DNA from: Planctomycetota bacterium
GTDB lineage: Bacteria; Planctomycetota; Phycisphaerae; SM23-33
Length of the DNA: 56,924 bases
Direction of reading: 5' to 3'
Assembly (NCBI GenBank): GCA_030635145.1
Contig: DAOVZK010000010.1
Coordinates: forward strand, 1-56,924
The position numbers were made by a program, and so were the translations under genes. Shown here one piece after another: positions 22,691 through 30,732 of this stretch; position 1 is the first letter of the stretch; each line of letters starts with the position of its first letter. The notes under the pieces were generated by a model. The model was given only the letters and a program-made list of their open reading frames with translations, did no database searches and was not told where the DNA came from.

Positions 22691-23137
22691 ATGTCCTATA
22701 CAAATTTTCACACTCACATTGTTTTTGCCACCAAAGACCGACGCGCGATGCTGATCAATGAGATCATGGAACGATTAGTGCCGTATCTGGGCGGGATTAT
22801 TCGCAAGCTCAAAGGAACAATGCTAGCTGCCAATGGCCCGGAGAATCATCTGCATATTCTTGCGACCTTACCGCCCACCATCGCCCCGTCTGATTTCATA
22901 CGAGACATCAAAGCTAACTCTTCAAAATGGATTCACAATACTTTTCCCGACTTGGCATCCTTCGCCTGGCAGGATGGATATTCTGCCTTTTCGGTTTCGC
23001 ATTCCATTGCGCCGCGAGTAATCAAATACATTCGTAACCAGCATGAGCATCACAAGGTAAAATCTTTTGATGAGGAATTGATTGCGCTTCTGGAGTTGCA
23101 CGAAATTAAATTCGATGATCGTTATCTTGGAAAGTAG
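22691..23137 (+). CDS. REP-associated tyrosine transposase (IS200/Y1 type)
   Basis: A 148-residue single-strand transposase of the TnpA-REP/IS200 group. The N-terminus YTNFHTHIVFATKDRRAML is characteristic. The HUH motif is ENHLHIL (about residue 55), and the catalytic tyrosine is probably the one in VIKYIRNQHEHHK (about residue 117). Such enzymes nick and move short palindromic REP sequences. The flanking inverted arrays (22566-22665 and 23141-23238) are its likely substrates, and a near twin without the gene occurs at 28977-29156. The frame is intact, so it may be active. Confidence 0.88.
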   Translation: MSYTNFHTHIVFATKDRRAMLINEIMERLVPYLGGIIRKLKGTMLAANGPENHLHILATLPPTIAPSDFIRDIKANSSKWIHNTFPDLASFAWQDGYSAFSVSHSIAPRVIKYIRNQHEHHKVKSFDEELIALLELHEIKFDDRYLGK

Positions 23138-23140
23138 AAT

Positions 23141-23238
23141 TTCTGCCGCCCTTTCAGGGCTGATTTCTTAACATCACCCACCCGGGGGTTTCGCTTCGCT
23201 TCACCCCCGGCTAAATCCTGTGCGCCCCTATCGGGGCT
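23141..23238 (-). repeat. palindromic array downstream of the RAYT transposase
   Basis: Inverted counterpart of 22566-22665: GCCCTTTCAGGGC (23148-23160), then CCGGGGG...CCCCCGG (23182-23210), then GCCCCTATCGGGGC (23224-23237). Read on the minus strand it repeats the order and spacers of the upstream array, including GGATTTAGCC. Confidence 0.75.
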
Positions 23239-23406
23239 TTTCTTCAAGCCTGCTATCCGCCATCCATTAACCGCGGTAGTATTAAGGCCATCCCCTATGG
23301 GCATTCTTAGCAGCGACTCCTTTCGTTGCCCGCCAAGGGCTTGCGACGCGGGGGGTTTGGTGTTAGAGTTTCTTTTTAGATACACGATGTCTGAAAGGGA
23401 ATTCTT

Positions 23407-24222
23407 ATGAGCAAATACGAGTTTGGTGTTATCGGGGGCGGAAACATGGCCGAGGCGATCATCGCCGCTGCTGTCGGGCGCGAGGTTCTCGCGGCGGGGC
23501 GGGTCGTGGTATCCGAACCGGCTCACGAGCGTCGCGAGGTACTGGGCGATGCGCTCGGCGTGGCGTGCGTGAAAGATAATCTCATCCCCGCGAGTTGCGA
23601 CAAGCTAATGCTCGCCGTCAAACCGCAGATCATGGGCGAGGTTCTCGACGCACCCGGAATCGCCGAGACCATCACCGACGATACGCTCGTAATTTCCATC
23701 GCCGCCGGAATCACGACTGCGTTTCTGGATGAACATCTCGGGCAGCACGGGCGAATCGTTCGCGTCATGCCGAACACCCCGATAATGGCGGGCGCCGGTG
23801 CGTCAGCTGTCTGTCGCGGCCCGCGGGCCACCGACGCCGATATCGAATGGACCACGAAACTTTTCGCAGCTGGCGGTGTGGTTGTGCAAGTCGCAACAGA
23901 ATCGCTCATCGACGCCGTCATCGCCGTTTCCGGCAGTGGGCCTGCGTATTTCTTCTATCTCATCGAAGCGATGGTCGCAGCGGGCGTAGCTGAGGGGCTT
24001 GACGAACAAACCGCAACGCAGCTGGCGGTGCAAACGTGCATTGGTGCGGGAAAACTCCAGCAGCAAACGCAGCTGTCACCTACCGAGCTTCGCCGGCGCG
24101 TCACAAGCCCCGGCGGAACAACGCAGCGGGCAATCGAAACACTCGACGCCGACAACGTCAAAGACTCGCTGGCCAAAGCCTTCCGCGCCTGCGCCGCCCG
24201 CAGCAGAGAACTTGGTGCGTAA
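23407..24222 (+). CDS. proC: pyrroline-5-carboxylate reductase
   Basis: A 271-residue NAD(P)H-dependent enzyme for the last step of proline synthesis. The N-terminal Rossmann motif FGVIGGGNMAEAIIAA is followed by MLAVKPQIMGEV and VRVMPNTPIMAGAGASAVC. The C-terminal family signature SGSGPAYFFYLIEAM is present, and the dimer region LRRRVTSPGGTTQRAIETLD is complete. The start has AAGGGA 6-7 nt upstream. Length is normal for the family. The last codons are repeated 79 bp downstream as a 22-bp fragment. Confidence 0.95.
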   Translation: MSKYEFGVIGGGNMAEAIIAAAVGREVLAAGRVVVSEPAHERREVLGDALGVACVKDNLIPASCDKLMLAVKPQIMGEVLDAPGIAETITDDTLVISIAAGITTAFLDEHLGQHGRIVRVMPNTPIMAGAGASAVCRGPRATDADIEWTTKLFAAGGVVVQVATESLIDAVIAVSGSGPAYFFYLIEAMVAAGVAEGLDEQTATQLAVQTCIGAGKLQQQTQLSPTELRRRVTSPGGTTQRAIETLDADNVKDSLAKAFRACAARSRELGA

Positions 24223-24272
24223 AATCTGCACTTTGGGATAACGAAGTTAGGACGAAATCTTTTATTAAAAAA

Positions 24273-24294
24273 CCGCCCGCAGCAGAGAACTTGG
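24273..24294 (+). repeat. 22-bp duplicate of the proC 3' end
   Basis: CCGCCCGCAGCAGAGAACTT plus GG is an exact copy of 24194-24215 in proC. It is a small partial duplication in the convergent spacer before the radical SAM gene. Confidence 0.7.
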
Positions 24295-24345
24295 GAAATA
24301 AACGCGCACTCCAGCCGCGCTACTATAATCGGATAGCGAAAATTG

Positions 24346-26232
24346 CTACGAACAATTGATGTTCAGTTCGGGCGCCGCCGCCTCTGTGCCGGTTTTCGCG
24401 AAGGCTGAATGCGAAAGATACCGATATTCCGGCCCGCAGTTGTGCGTGCAGAACGGAAACACGCCCGCCGGTGTCGAGTAGAGAATCACGCAGCGTTTGA
24501 CGCGTTCGACGTCGAAGTTGTAGCGATCCTGGAAATGCATTCCCGCGCACAGCAACGAGCGATAGTTGAGCTTTTGGCTCTCGCCGCGCCCGACTTTTTT
24601 GTCGACCATACCCATAAGCGTGCGAACGAATTTTCCGATTGTCAGATCCGGCGGGGCACCATCTTTTTTCCAGTGGCGGCGGAACATAAAATACAATCGC
24701 AGCTTGTCTAACCACGTGAATTTGCCTTTGCGTTTGATTCGCCGCGCGTGGTCGTTCATTTCGCAGAACATTCCCTGCACGTCGATGACAGCTGGGAACG
24801 GGTACACTTTTTTGTCGGGGCTTACCAAAAAATATCCGCCGAACGCACAGTCGGGATGCGCACTGGCTCGCACTTTTGGGTTGCCGGTAATGGCTTCGAG
24901 CAGATTCGACAGCGGCACGGTAATTCCGATCGTGAAAAAATCCCGCAGCGGTTCAACACCGTCGAGTTTGCCAAGATCGTTCCCGAGATCACCCAGCGTG
25001 TAGCGATGTTTTTCGAGATCTTCCATGCTCATTCGCCCGGTGAAGCTTACCGGCTGCCAGCTGATGCCCGACACGACGTCGATGTTGTCGACGGCGAACT
25101 GGAAAATCTTCAGCACCTGATCGTCGTTAACGTTTTTGACGATTGTCGGCACGAGGCAGATTTTCAGCCCGACTTTGCGGCAGTTTTCGACGGCGGCGAG
25201 TTTCTTCGCCCAAATTCCGGGATAGTTTCGCGTTTCGCGGTACGCTTCCTCGCCGATTCCGTCGAACTGCAGATACAGCGTGTGAAGCCCGGCGTCGTGA
25301 GCCTTGCGCGCGAAATCTTCGTCGGCAAGTTTAATGCCGTTCGTGGCGATCTGAATGTAGCTAAAACCCATGTCGCGGGCAGTTGAAACAATCTTCAAAA
25401 AATCGGGGTGCATCGTCGGCTCACCGCCGGTAAATTGAATCGCCGTCGTCGGAATCGGCTTCATCTCCCGCAGCACTTGCAGCTGTCGGACGATTTCGTC
25501 GAAGTCAGGCTCGAAGGTGTAACCGGCGGCGTTGGCGTTGGCAAAACAGATCGGGCAGTTCATGTTGCAGCGGTTCGTTACGTCGATTTGTGCCAGCGCA
25601 GGTGCAGAGAGATGCTGATTGCACAACCCGCAGTCGGTGGGGCAGTTTTCCCCATCTGTTACCTGCGGATGTTTATGCCCGCCAGGCTCGGCGAAGCTCC
25701 ACCACGCCGCTTTGGAGTACAGCAGCACGTCGGAATTAATCTTGTCGCGAAAGTATCCGTGGTCGGGGCAGGTTTTTTCGATCAGCACCGCACCGTCACG
25801 CACGAAATATCGCCCGACGATAACGGCGCTGCACTCGGGGCAGAGCGTTTCGACGGTTCGCGGGAGCCGCCGCAGCACGGGACGAATACGCGATCCCAAA
25901 TATGTCTGCGTTTTGCTGTCGTCCCAGTCGCTGGGAATGTCGGACCAGATCACGTCGTGATGCACAATCGGTTCGGGAGCGCAGCTGGGAGTTGGACAGT
26001 CGAACGTTACCACGACCTGCTTGCCGCGGCGCTCGAATTTAGCGGGGACAACTTCGTTGCAGTTGGGGCAGGTGGCGCGAGTGCTTACCGGGAGTTCGCG
26101 AAACACATCTGCGAATCGCCGCATCGACTCGCGCTTTTGCTGCATGTCTTCCAGCGATTGCGGAACCGTCTCGGACACCGAGGGATCCTGCTGCTGCCCC
26201 TCGCTGTTGTCATCCGAAACTTGTTGAATCAT
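24346..26232 (-). CDS. radical SAM enzyme, tetraether-lipid-synthase (Tes/MJ0619)-like
   Basis: A 628-residue radical SAM protein. The SAM-cluster motif is CNMNCPIC (Cx3Cx2C, about residue 222), followed by the QFTGGEPTMHPDF region. N-terminal cysteine pairs (CPNC, CPEC...CPDHGY) and CPTDCGLC suggest extra metal sites, and there is a C-terminal CTHNCGPEYR. This layout is that of the family of archaeal Tes, which couples lipid tails to make membrane-spanning lipids. Bacterial relatives are often annotated only as radical SAM. The ATG has AAGGA 7 nt upstream. It lies 30 bp after the gene for a CoA-activase/dehydratase-like protein and probably shares its transcript. Confidence 0.8.
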   Translation of the reverse strand: MIQQVSDDNSEGQQQDPSVSETVPQSLEDMQQKRESMRRFADVFRELPVSTRATCPNCNEVVPAKFERRGKQVVVTFDCPTPSCAPEPIVHHDVIWSDIPSDWDDSKTQTYLGSRIRPVLRRLPRTVETLCPECSAVIVGRYFVRDGAVLIEKTCPDHGYFRDKINSDVLLYSKAAWWSFAEPGGHKHPQVTDGENCPTDCGLCNQHLSAPALAQIDVTNRCNMNCPICFANANAAGYTFEPDFDEIVRQLQVLREMKPIPTTAIQFTGGEPTMHPDFLKIVSTARDMGFSYIQIATNGIKLADEDFARKAHDAGLHTLYLQFDGIGEEAYRETRNYPGIWAKKLAAVENCRKVGLKICLVPTIVKNVNDDQVLKIFQFAVDNIDVVSGISWQPVSFTGRMSMEDLEKHRYTLGDLGNDLGKLDGVEPLRDFFTIGITVPLSNLLEAITGNPKVRASAHPDCAFGGYFLVSPDKKVYPFPAVIDVQGMFCEMNDHARRIKRKGKFTWLDKLRLYFMFRRHWKKDGAPPDLTIGKFVRTLMGMVDKKVGRGESQKLNYRSLLCAGMHFQDRYNFDVERVKRCVILYSTPAGVFPFCTHNCGPEYRYLSHSAFAKTGTEAAAPELNINCS

Positions 26233-26262
26233 CGTCTAATCCTTTTCGCGAAATTCGCAGCC

Positions 26263-27558
26263 TTACGCATCCTCGAAAAACGACGGATACACTCGTTGGT
26301 GTTGCTTGCGTTGTGCGTATCCTACCGCCAGCTCCATGAAGATATCCAGGTCGCGATCCATATTTGAGCTGGAGGCATCGAAGTAGAAGTTGCGAATTGG
26401 AATATCGTCGTAATCTTTTGAAACGTTGTGGTAGACCGCTTCGGTCACGATGCCGTTCATGCACGAAAACGGGCTGATATCGATAATCCCATCCGCCCCT
26501 TTTTGGTAGACGTAAATTGCCTTGCCCACCGACAGCACCATCTCACCGAGTGCTCCGTCGGCGGGGAGATATTTCCACGCCGGTTTGAGCACGTCTTTGT
26601 AGACATTATGCGGTTCTTCGTATCCGACAAAATCATCGCGGAACGGTTCGAGTAATTTGTCTTCACTGATGCGCTGGATCTTGTTTTTGATGAGGGTTTT
26701 GAGCATCTCGAGGCTGATGGTTCGATGTTCGCGACGGAGATTACTGCGATGCGACCAGTTGGTGTACCACACCCACTCGCTGATATCGCTCAACCAGCAC
26801 TCACCGCCGTGCGCCTCGATTTTTCGGATCGCGTCGTAGTTGCTGAAATCGTTTAGCCGGCAGAAAATTTCACCGACAACTCCGATCAGCGGTTTGTCTC
26901 GCGTGTAGCGGGCGGGAATTTCGCGGAACATCTCACGGGCGATGTGCATTTCTTCGATAAGCATTTTAAACCGCGCAGCTGACGAGAGATTTGGTTTTTC
27001 CAACGCCGCCTCGATCAGCTGCATCGATTTTTCGTACACTTCGTCGGTGGCACCGGCTTGTGTTTCGTAGGGGCGAGTTTTCAGCAGCAGCTTTCGCAGG
27101 ATATCACCGCAGATCAGCCCGCGCCACAGGTTCATCACCATCGAATTGCTGTGGTCACCCAATCCGTCATAACCGTTCTCGCTGGTGGGGCTGATAATCG
27201 GAATCGACTTGTGCCCCATCTTGTCCAGCACGGTTCGCAGATACGGTGCGTACTGCCCGAACCGGCAAGGCCCATTGGCGGTCGGCATAAAAAACGCGTG
27301 CTTGTCCGGATCAAAACCATCGGTGTGGACGATTCGCAGAAAGTCGCCCATTGTAACTTTGCTGGGGTAGCATTCTTCACCAGACGTGTACAACCCGCCA
27401 AGCTCGAGCGTTTCGTCGTTGGATTCCGGCGTGGCCTGGGCGTCAATGCCTGTCGAGCGAAAAACGGCTGCGAAAAATCGCGCCCCGCTGTCGCTCATCC
27501 GCGGCACCCATAGCGTCCGCCCTGTTAGTACATCATTTGATTGTTTCGCTGCAGCCAT
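26263..27558 (-). CDS. acyl-CoA dehydratase activase-related protein (DUF2229/HgdB-like)
   Basis: A 431-residue protein resembling the C-terminal, non-ATPase part of large CoA-substrate-specific activase/dehydratase proteins. It has an opening TLWVPRMSDSGARFFAAVFR, cysteines in TSGEECYPSKVTMGDF and TANGPCRFGQYAPYLR, VVGEIFCRLNDFSN, and a C-terminal ISPFSCMNGIVTEAV. These cysteines could ligate an Fe-S cluster used in radical dehydration chemistry. The ATPase (BadF-like) half is absent here. The start at 27558 has GAGG close upstream. Gene order and 30-bp spacing suggest it is expressed with the Tes-like enzyme. Confidence 0.78.
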   Translation of the reverse strand: MAAAKQSNDVLTGRTLWVPRMSDSGARFFAAVFRSTGIDAQATPESNDETLELGGLYTSGEECYPSKVTMGDFLRIVHTDGFDPDKHAFFMPTANGPCRFGQYAPYLRTVLDKMGHKSIPIISPTSENGYDGLGDHSNSMVMNLWRGLICGDILRKLLLKTRPYETQAGATDEVYEKSMQLIEAALEKPNLSSAARFKMLIEEMHIAREMFREIPARYTRDKPLIGVVGEIFCRLNDFSNYDAIRKIEAHGGECWLSDISEWVWYTNWSHRSNLRREHRTISLEMLKTLIKNKIQRISEDKLLEPFRDDFVGYEEPHNVYKDVLKPAWKYLPADGALGEMVLSVGKAIYVYQKGADGIIDISPFSCMNGIVTEAVYHNVSKDYDDIPIRNFYFDASSSNMDRDLDIFMELAVGYAQRKQHQRVYPSFFEDA

Positions 27559-27668
27559 CTCATCCTCACCCCGGGCAGGCCGGTGCAAAAATCTGATGAA
27601 GACGATGAAGACATCGTCGTTTTACACATATCCCATCCCGAGCGATAAACCGCACTCCCGGGACGGAT

Positions 27669-27698
27669 ATAATACTCCATCTCCACCATCAAAAACAA
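27669..27698 (-). promoter_or_regulatory. candidate promoter of the activase-like/radical SAM pair
   Basis: On the minus strand TTGTTT and TATTAT are spaced 18 bp, about 110 bp upstream of the start at 27558. The rest of the 27559-27872 gap holds only the repeat fragment at 27766-27840. Confidence 0.4.
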
Positions 27699-27765
27699 CC
27701 CAGTACCTTTCGCTCTTTATCTTGCTAACCAAAGTTCGCCGTTGTCAGTAATCAGTGTGCAGCAA

Positions 27766-27840
27766 GAGAAGAAGGATTTCACCACAAAAGAACGCATAGA
27801 ACGCAAAGGTGGGTTTTAATTTTTTATAAATCTTCCTCTT
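27766..27840. repeat. CACCACAAAAGAAC element, truncated copy
   Basis: GAGAAGAAGGATTTCACCAC begins the same left half as the element at 12759-12867 and continues through the AT-rich centre (TTTTTTATAAATCTTCC). The right inverted repeat is missing. Confidence 0.6.
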
Positions 27841-27872
27841 AATGCCACTGGTCATTTTGGTTTGGACATTGG

Positions 27873-28622
27873 TCATTGAGCTGTGGCGGGCTTTTGTTTT
27901 TTGTAGAGTGCCACTAAGCGGGCGACCAAAATCGTCAGATATAACGGCCCGACGACCATCTCAACAATCACCAACGACTTGGCGTGCGTGGAAACCGGCA
28001 CGATATCCCCAAACCCCGCCGTCGTCATTGTGCTGAAGCTGAAATATACGCAATTATTCCACGTGACCCCGGGATTTGTTGAGTGGAGATCCCCAGCAAA
28101 CGCTGCTTGGTCGAACTGATTGGTAAGTGCATAACCAGCAGCCCAAACAAGACCTATGAGAATATACGCCGACACGGCATGACAAAGCGTACCGTGTGTT
28201 ACGCGCGTATCGCGAAGAATCGAGCCGAGCAAAATCAGTGTCACGAAACCCAAAAACAGGAAATGCCCGGCTAATCTCAGTGTGCGAAAAACAACTGCGA
28301 CGTCGTCCATAACCCACCATCCGCTGTTGACGTTTGCCACGAAGCCCATCCAGCTGGCGACGATCCATGGCAGCCCCAAAACGCAGCCCACAATCAGCCA
28401 TACCCGCCGCTCGTGCAATGCCCAGATCGCCGATATCAGAATCGCCGAGTAAAACGCATTGCGAACGAACCCGGCGATGGCGCTGTCGGCAAAAAACGGG
28501 TAGACCAGCAGCGTTAGAAACAGCGCGCCGGTAAGAATTCCCGGATTACCGTGCAGCAGCTTGAAATTTTTCGGCTGCGACAAGTCTTCGTGATGAGTTT
28601 TGTGCTTTGAGTGTCGGTTCAT
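27873..28622 (-). CDS. potassium channel-family membrane protein
   Basis: A 249-residue membrane protein with about six hydrophobic segments. The last two flank a pore loop carrying the selectivity filter in STMTTAGFGDIVPVS (TxGFGD, about residue 207), which places it in the two-pore-helix potassium channel superfamily (Ion_trans_2). The four earlier helices lack an obvious arginine-rich voltage sensor. No RCK domain is attached, unlike the channel at 30733-31782. It ends just before the truncated repeat element and has no operon partner. Confidence 0.82.
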   Translation of the reverse strand: MNRHSKHKTHHEDLSQPKNFKLLHGNPGILTGALFLTLLVYPFFADSAIAGFVRNAFYSAILISAIWALHERRVWLIVGCVLGLPWIVASWMGFVANVNSGWWVMDDVAVVFRTLRLAGHFLFLGFVTLILLGSILRDTRVTHGTLCHAVSAYILIGLVWAAGYALTNQFDQAAFAGDLHSTNPGVTWNNCVYFSFSTMTTAGFGDIVPVSTHAKSLVIVEMVVGPLYLTILVARLVALYKKQKPATAQ

Positions 28623-28733
28623 GCGCAGTTATATCCCTTGGCAAATTTTTAATAACCACTAATCCCTATCGGTACTTTCGCCGCTGCTGGGCCTCTAAAA
28701 TTTTTCGGGCGGGGAGATGGTTCTTATTTTCTT

Positions 28734-28858
28734 GTCATCCTCGACCCCGATCGAGGATCCAGGGGCTTTCCCACGTCATTCCTATATTCCCTGGATTCCA
28801 GTTTTCACTGGAATGACAAAACAAGAAAGAACTGGATCCCCGCCTACGCGAGGATGAC
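28734..28858. repeat. GTCATCCTCG inverted-repeat element
   Basis: GTCATCCTCG (28734-28743) is exactly inverted at 28849-28858, with internal hairpins TCGACCCCGATCGA and CCAGTTTTCACTGG. Repeats of this text type (GTCATCCTCG...GAGGATCCAG) are widespread in bacterial genomes. No ORF. Confidence 0.65.
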
Positions 28859-28887
28859 ACCGCCTTTGGCGGTGTTAATAATGCCAG

Positions 28888-28958
28888 CCTGTAGCGACTC
28901 GTTGCATGGTAATTAAGATGCTCCTATTATTCCGTGTCATGCAACAAGTTGCATGACC
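28888..28958 (-). repeat. 71-bp palindromic repeat element, copy D (degenerate)
   Basis: The right half matches copies A-C well, including GTCATGCAACAAGTTGCATG. The left half is eroded (GTAGCGACTCGTTGCATGG). It has the same orientation as copy C. Confidence 0.6.
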
Positions 28959-28976
28959 TTGAGCTTTTTGATCTTA

Positions 28977-29156
28977 ACCCCGTAGGGGTGGACAGGGTTT
29001 AGCCGTGGGCGTTAAGCCCACGGTATACGCAAAAAAACACTAGCCCCAAAGGGGCGACAGAAGTTTGGTTTCTAGCGCCCTTTCAGGGCTAAATTTTTGA
29101 GCACATTCGACCGGGGGTTTTACCCCCGGCTAAATTCTGGGTAGCCCTTTCGGGCT
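28977..29156. mobile_element. transposase-less twin of the RAYT element
   Basis: The hairpin order is ACCCCGTAGGGGT, CCGTGGGC...GCCCACGG, GCCCCAAAGGGGC, then after about 20 bp GCCCTTTCAGGGC, CCGGGGGTTTTACCCCCGG and AGCCCTTTCGGGCT. Spacer texts (GGTTTAGCC, ACTAGCCCC, GGGGCGACAGAA) match the arrays around the transposase at 22566-23238. It is two inverted arrays joined with no gene between them. The last hairpin touches the surE stop codon and could terminate surE. Confidence 0.7.
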
Positions 29157-29965
29157 TAAAACGACTTACCTGATTCCAGCCGCCTGGTAAGAAATTTCAG
29201 CTTGGCGTGGTTGGTGATGTTGGTTTGCAGCGGGGTGACGGTGATGTAACCTTCCTCGATTAAGGCTGCGTCGGAGGCGTGGTGGGGATCGTTGAAAGTA
29301 AAGTCGTCGGCGAGTCGATACTGAGCGGTTTGTCCTGTGGTTGTTGGTTGGGGTTTTTGCTGAATATTTTGCCGAATATAGGTATCGTGCACCTCGGCGT
29401 CGGACTGGTCGCACACCCGCACGCCTTGGGGCGTAAACTTATCGAGGTCGGGAATGTTTATGTTGATCAGATCGTCGGGTTTTAGCGGGCTGTTCAACAG
29501 CACTGCCAGCAAGTCGCGGGTATGCTTTGCCGCCGGCGCAAAATCGGGGAGTTTTTCCTGCGTATGGTCCATCGCCACCGAAACCGCCACAGCCGGGATG
29601 CCCATCATTGTCGCCTCGGCAGCCGCTGCTACAGTGCCGGAGTAAAACACGTTGATCCCAACGTTCGCCCCCGCGTTAATGCCCGACAGCACTAAATCGA
29701 TCGGTTCGGTCACGAGATTCTTAATCGCCAGCCGTACGCAATCAGCTGGTCGTCCGTCAACGGCAAGCCCGTCGAAACCGTCAGCGCCGGGAATTTTCAC
29801 CTGCGTTACTGTCAGTGGGCGGGTAAGGGTTATCGAGTGCGCCATCGCCGACTGCGGAGATTCCGGGGCAACGACTGTAACGCTGCCAAACTGTTTGGCC
29901 ACCCCGACCAGTGCCGCCAGCCCCGGTGCGAAAATTCCGTCATCATTGCATACAAGAATGTTCAT
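29156..29965 (-). CDS. surE: 5'/3'-nucleotidase SurE
   Basis: A 269-residue metal-dependent nucleotidase that removes phosphate from nucleoside monophosphates. The opening MNILVCNDDGIFAPGLAALV supplies the Asp-Asp metal site, followed by VVAPESPQSAMAHSITLTRPL. DLVLSGINAGANVGINVFYSGTVAAAAEA, with the conserved Asn, and INIPDL complete the fold. Length is at the upper end of the usual range. It is divergent from trmB with a short spacer (51 bp). Confidence 0.94.
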   Translation of the reverse strand: MNILVCNDDGIFAPGLAALVGVAKQFGSVTVVAPESPQSAMAHSITLTRPLTVTQVKIPGADGFDGLAVDGRPADCVRLAIKNLVTEPIDLVLSGINAGANVGINVFYSGTVAAAAEATMMGIPAVAVSVAMDHTQEKLPDFAPAAKHTRDLLAVLLNSPLKPDDLININIPDLDKFTPQGVRVCDQSDAEVHDTYIRQNIQQKPQPTTTGQTAQYRLADDFTFNDPHHASDAALIEEGYITVTPLQTNITNHAKLKFLTRRLESGKSF

Positions 29966-30016
29966 GGTGTCATATTCTAGCGTGTTTCGCCCCCGTGAAT
30001 ATGCTAAACTGCTCCA

Positions 30017-30673
30017 ATGCGATTAAATTCACCGAAATATTTGGTTACGACCCCCCGGGCGTGGGATTCCGGGGATGTTTTGCTGGACGAAAAGCACATT
30101 GGCGAGCAGTTTGACCCGCGCGAAATGTTCGATACCCCTTCGCAACGGCCGATAGAAGTTGAAATCGGCGTGGGGAAAGGAACGTTTTTGCTGCAGCGGG
30201 CAACGCAGCGGCGCGAGATCGATTTTCTGGGCGTCGAATACGCCCGCGCCTACGCCATTTACACCACCGACCGTGTGCGGCGGGCACAGCTTGATAATGT
30301 CAAGATGCTCTGCGCCGATGCCAAACAGCTCGTGGAATCGCAGTTAGTCGACGACAGCGTATGGCGCGTGCACGTATACTTTCCCGATCCCTGGCCGAAA
30401 CGCCGGCACAATCGCCGCCGCCTCATCCAGCCGCTATTTGTGGAGCATGTCCGCCGCGTCCTCCAGCCGGGCGGGCAGTTTCTGCTGGTAACCGACCACC
30501 GCGAATATTTCGAGCAGATAATCCGCGTTGTCGCCGACGCCCCGGGATTCGCACGGATTCCGTTCCCGCAGCTGCTGGAAGATAGCGATCATGTGGTGGG
30601 CACGAACTTCGAGAAGAAATACGTCAAGCAAGGCCGTCCGATCTTCAAGACGGCACTGATAAAATACATTTGA
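30017..30673 (+). CDS. trmB: tRNA (guanine-N7)-methyltransferase
   Basis: A 218-residue SAM-dependent enzyme that methylates G46 of tRNAs. The motif VEIGVGKGTFLLQRATQRREIDFLGVEYARAYA binds SAM, and VHVYFPDPWPKRRHNRRRLIQP is the TrmB signature with the catalytic Asp. VTDHREYFE and the C-terminal TNFEKKYVKQGRPIFK fit the family. No fusion partners. Transcribed away from surE. Confidence 0.95.
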   Translation: MRLNSPKYLVTTPRAWDSGDVLLDEKHIGEQFDPREMFDTPSQRPIEVEIGVGKGTFLLQRATQRREIDFLGVEYARAYAIYTTDRVRRAQLDNVKMLCADAKQLVESQLVDDSVWRVHVYFPDPWPKRRHNRRRLIQPLFVEHVRRVLQPGGQFLLVTDHREYFEQIIRVVADAPGFARIPFPQLLEDSDHVVGTNFEKKYVKQGRPIFKTALIKYI

Positions 30674-30732
30674 GCGGAGCCGTTACCAATATTGGAACCT
30701 ATTGCCTAGTGCCTTGTCCCTAATCCCTGTTT

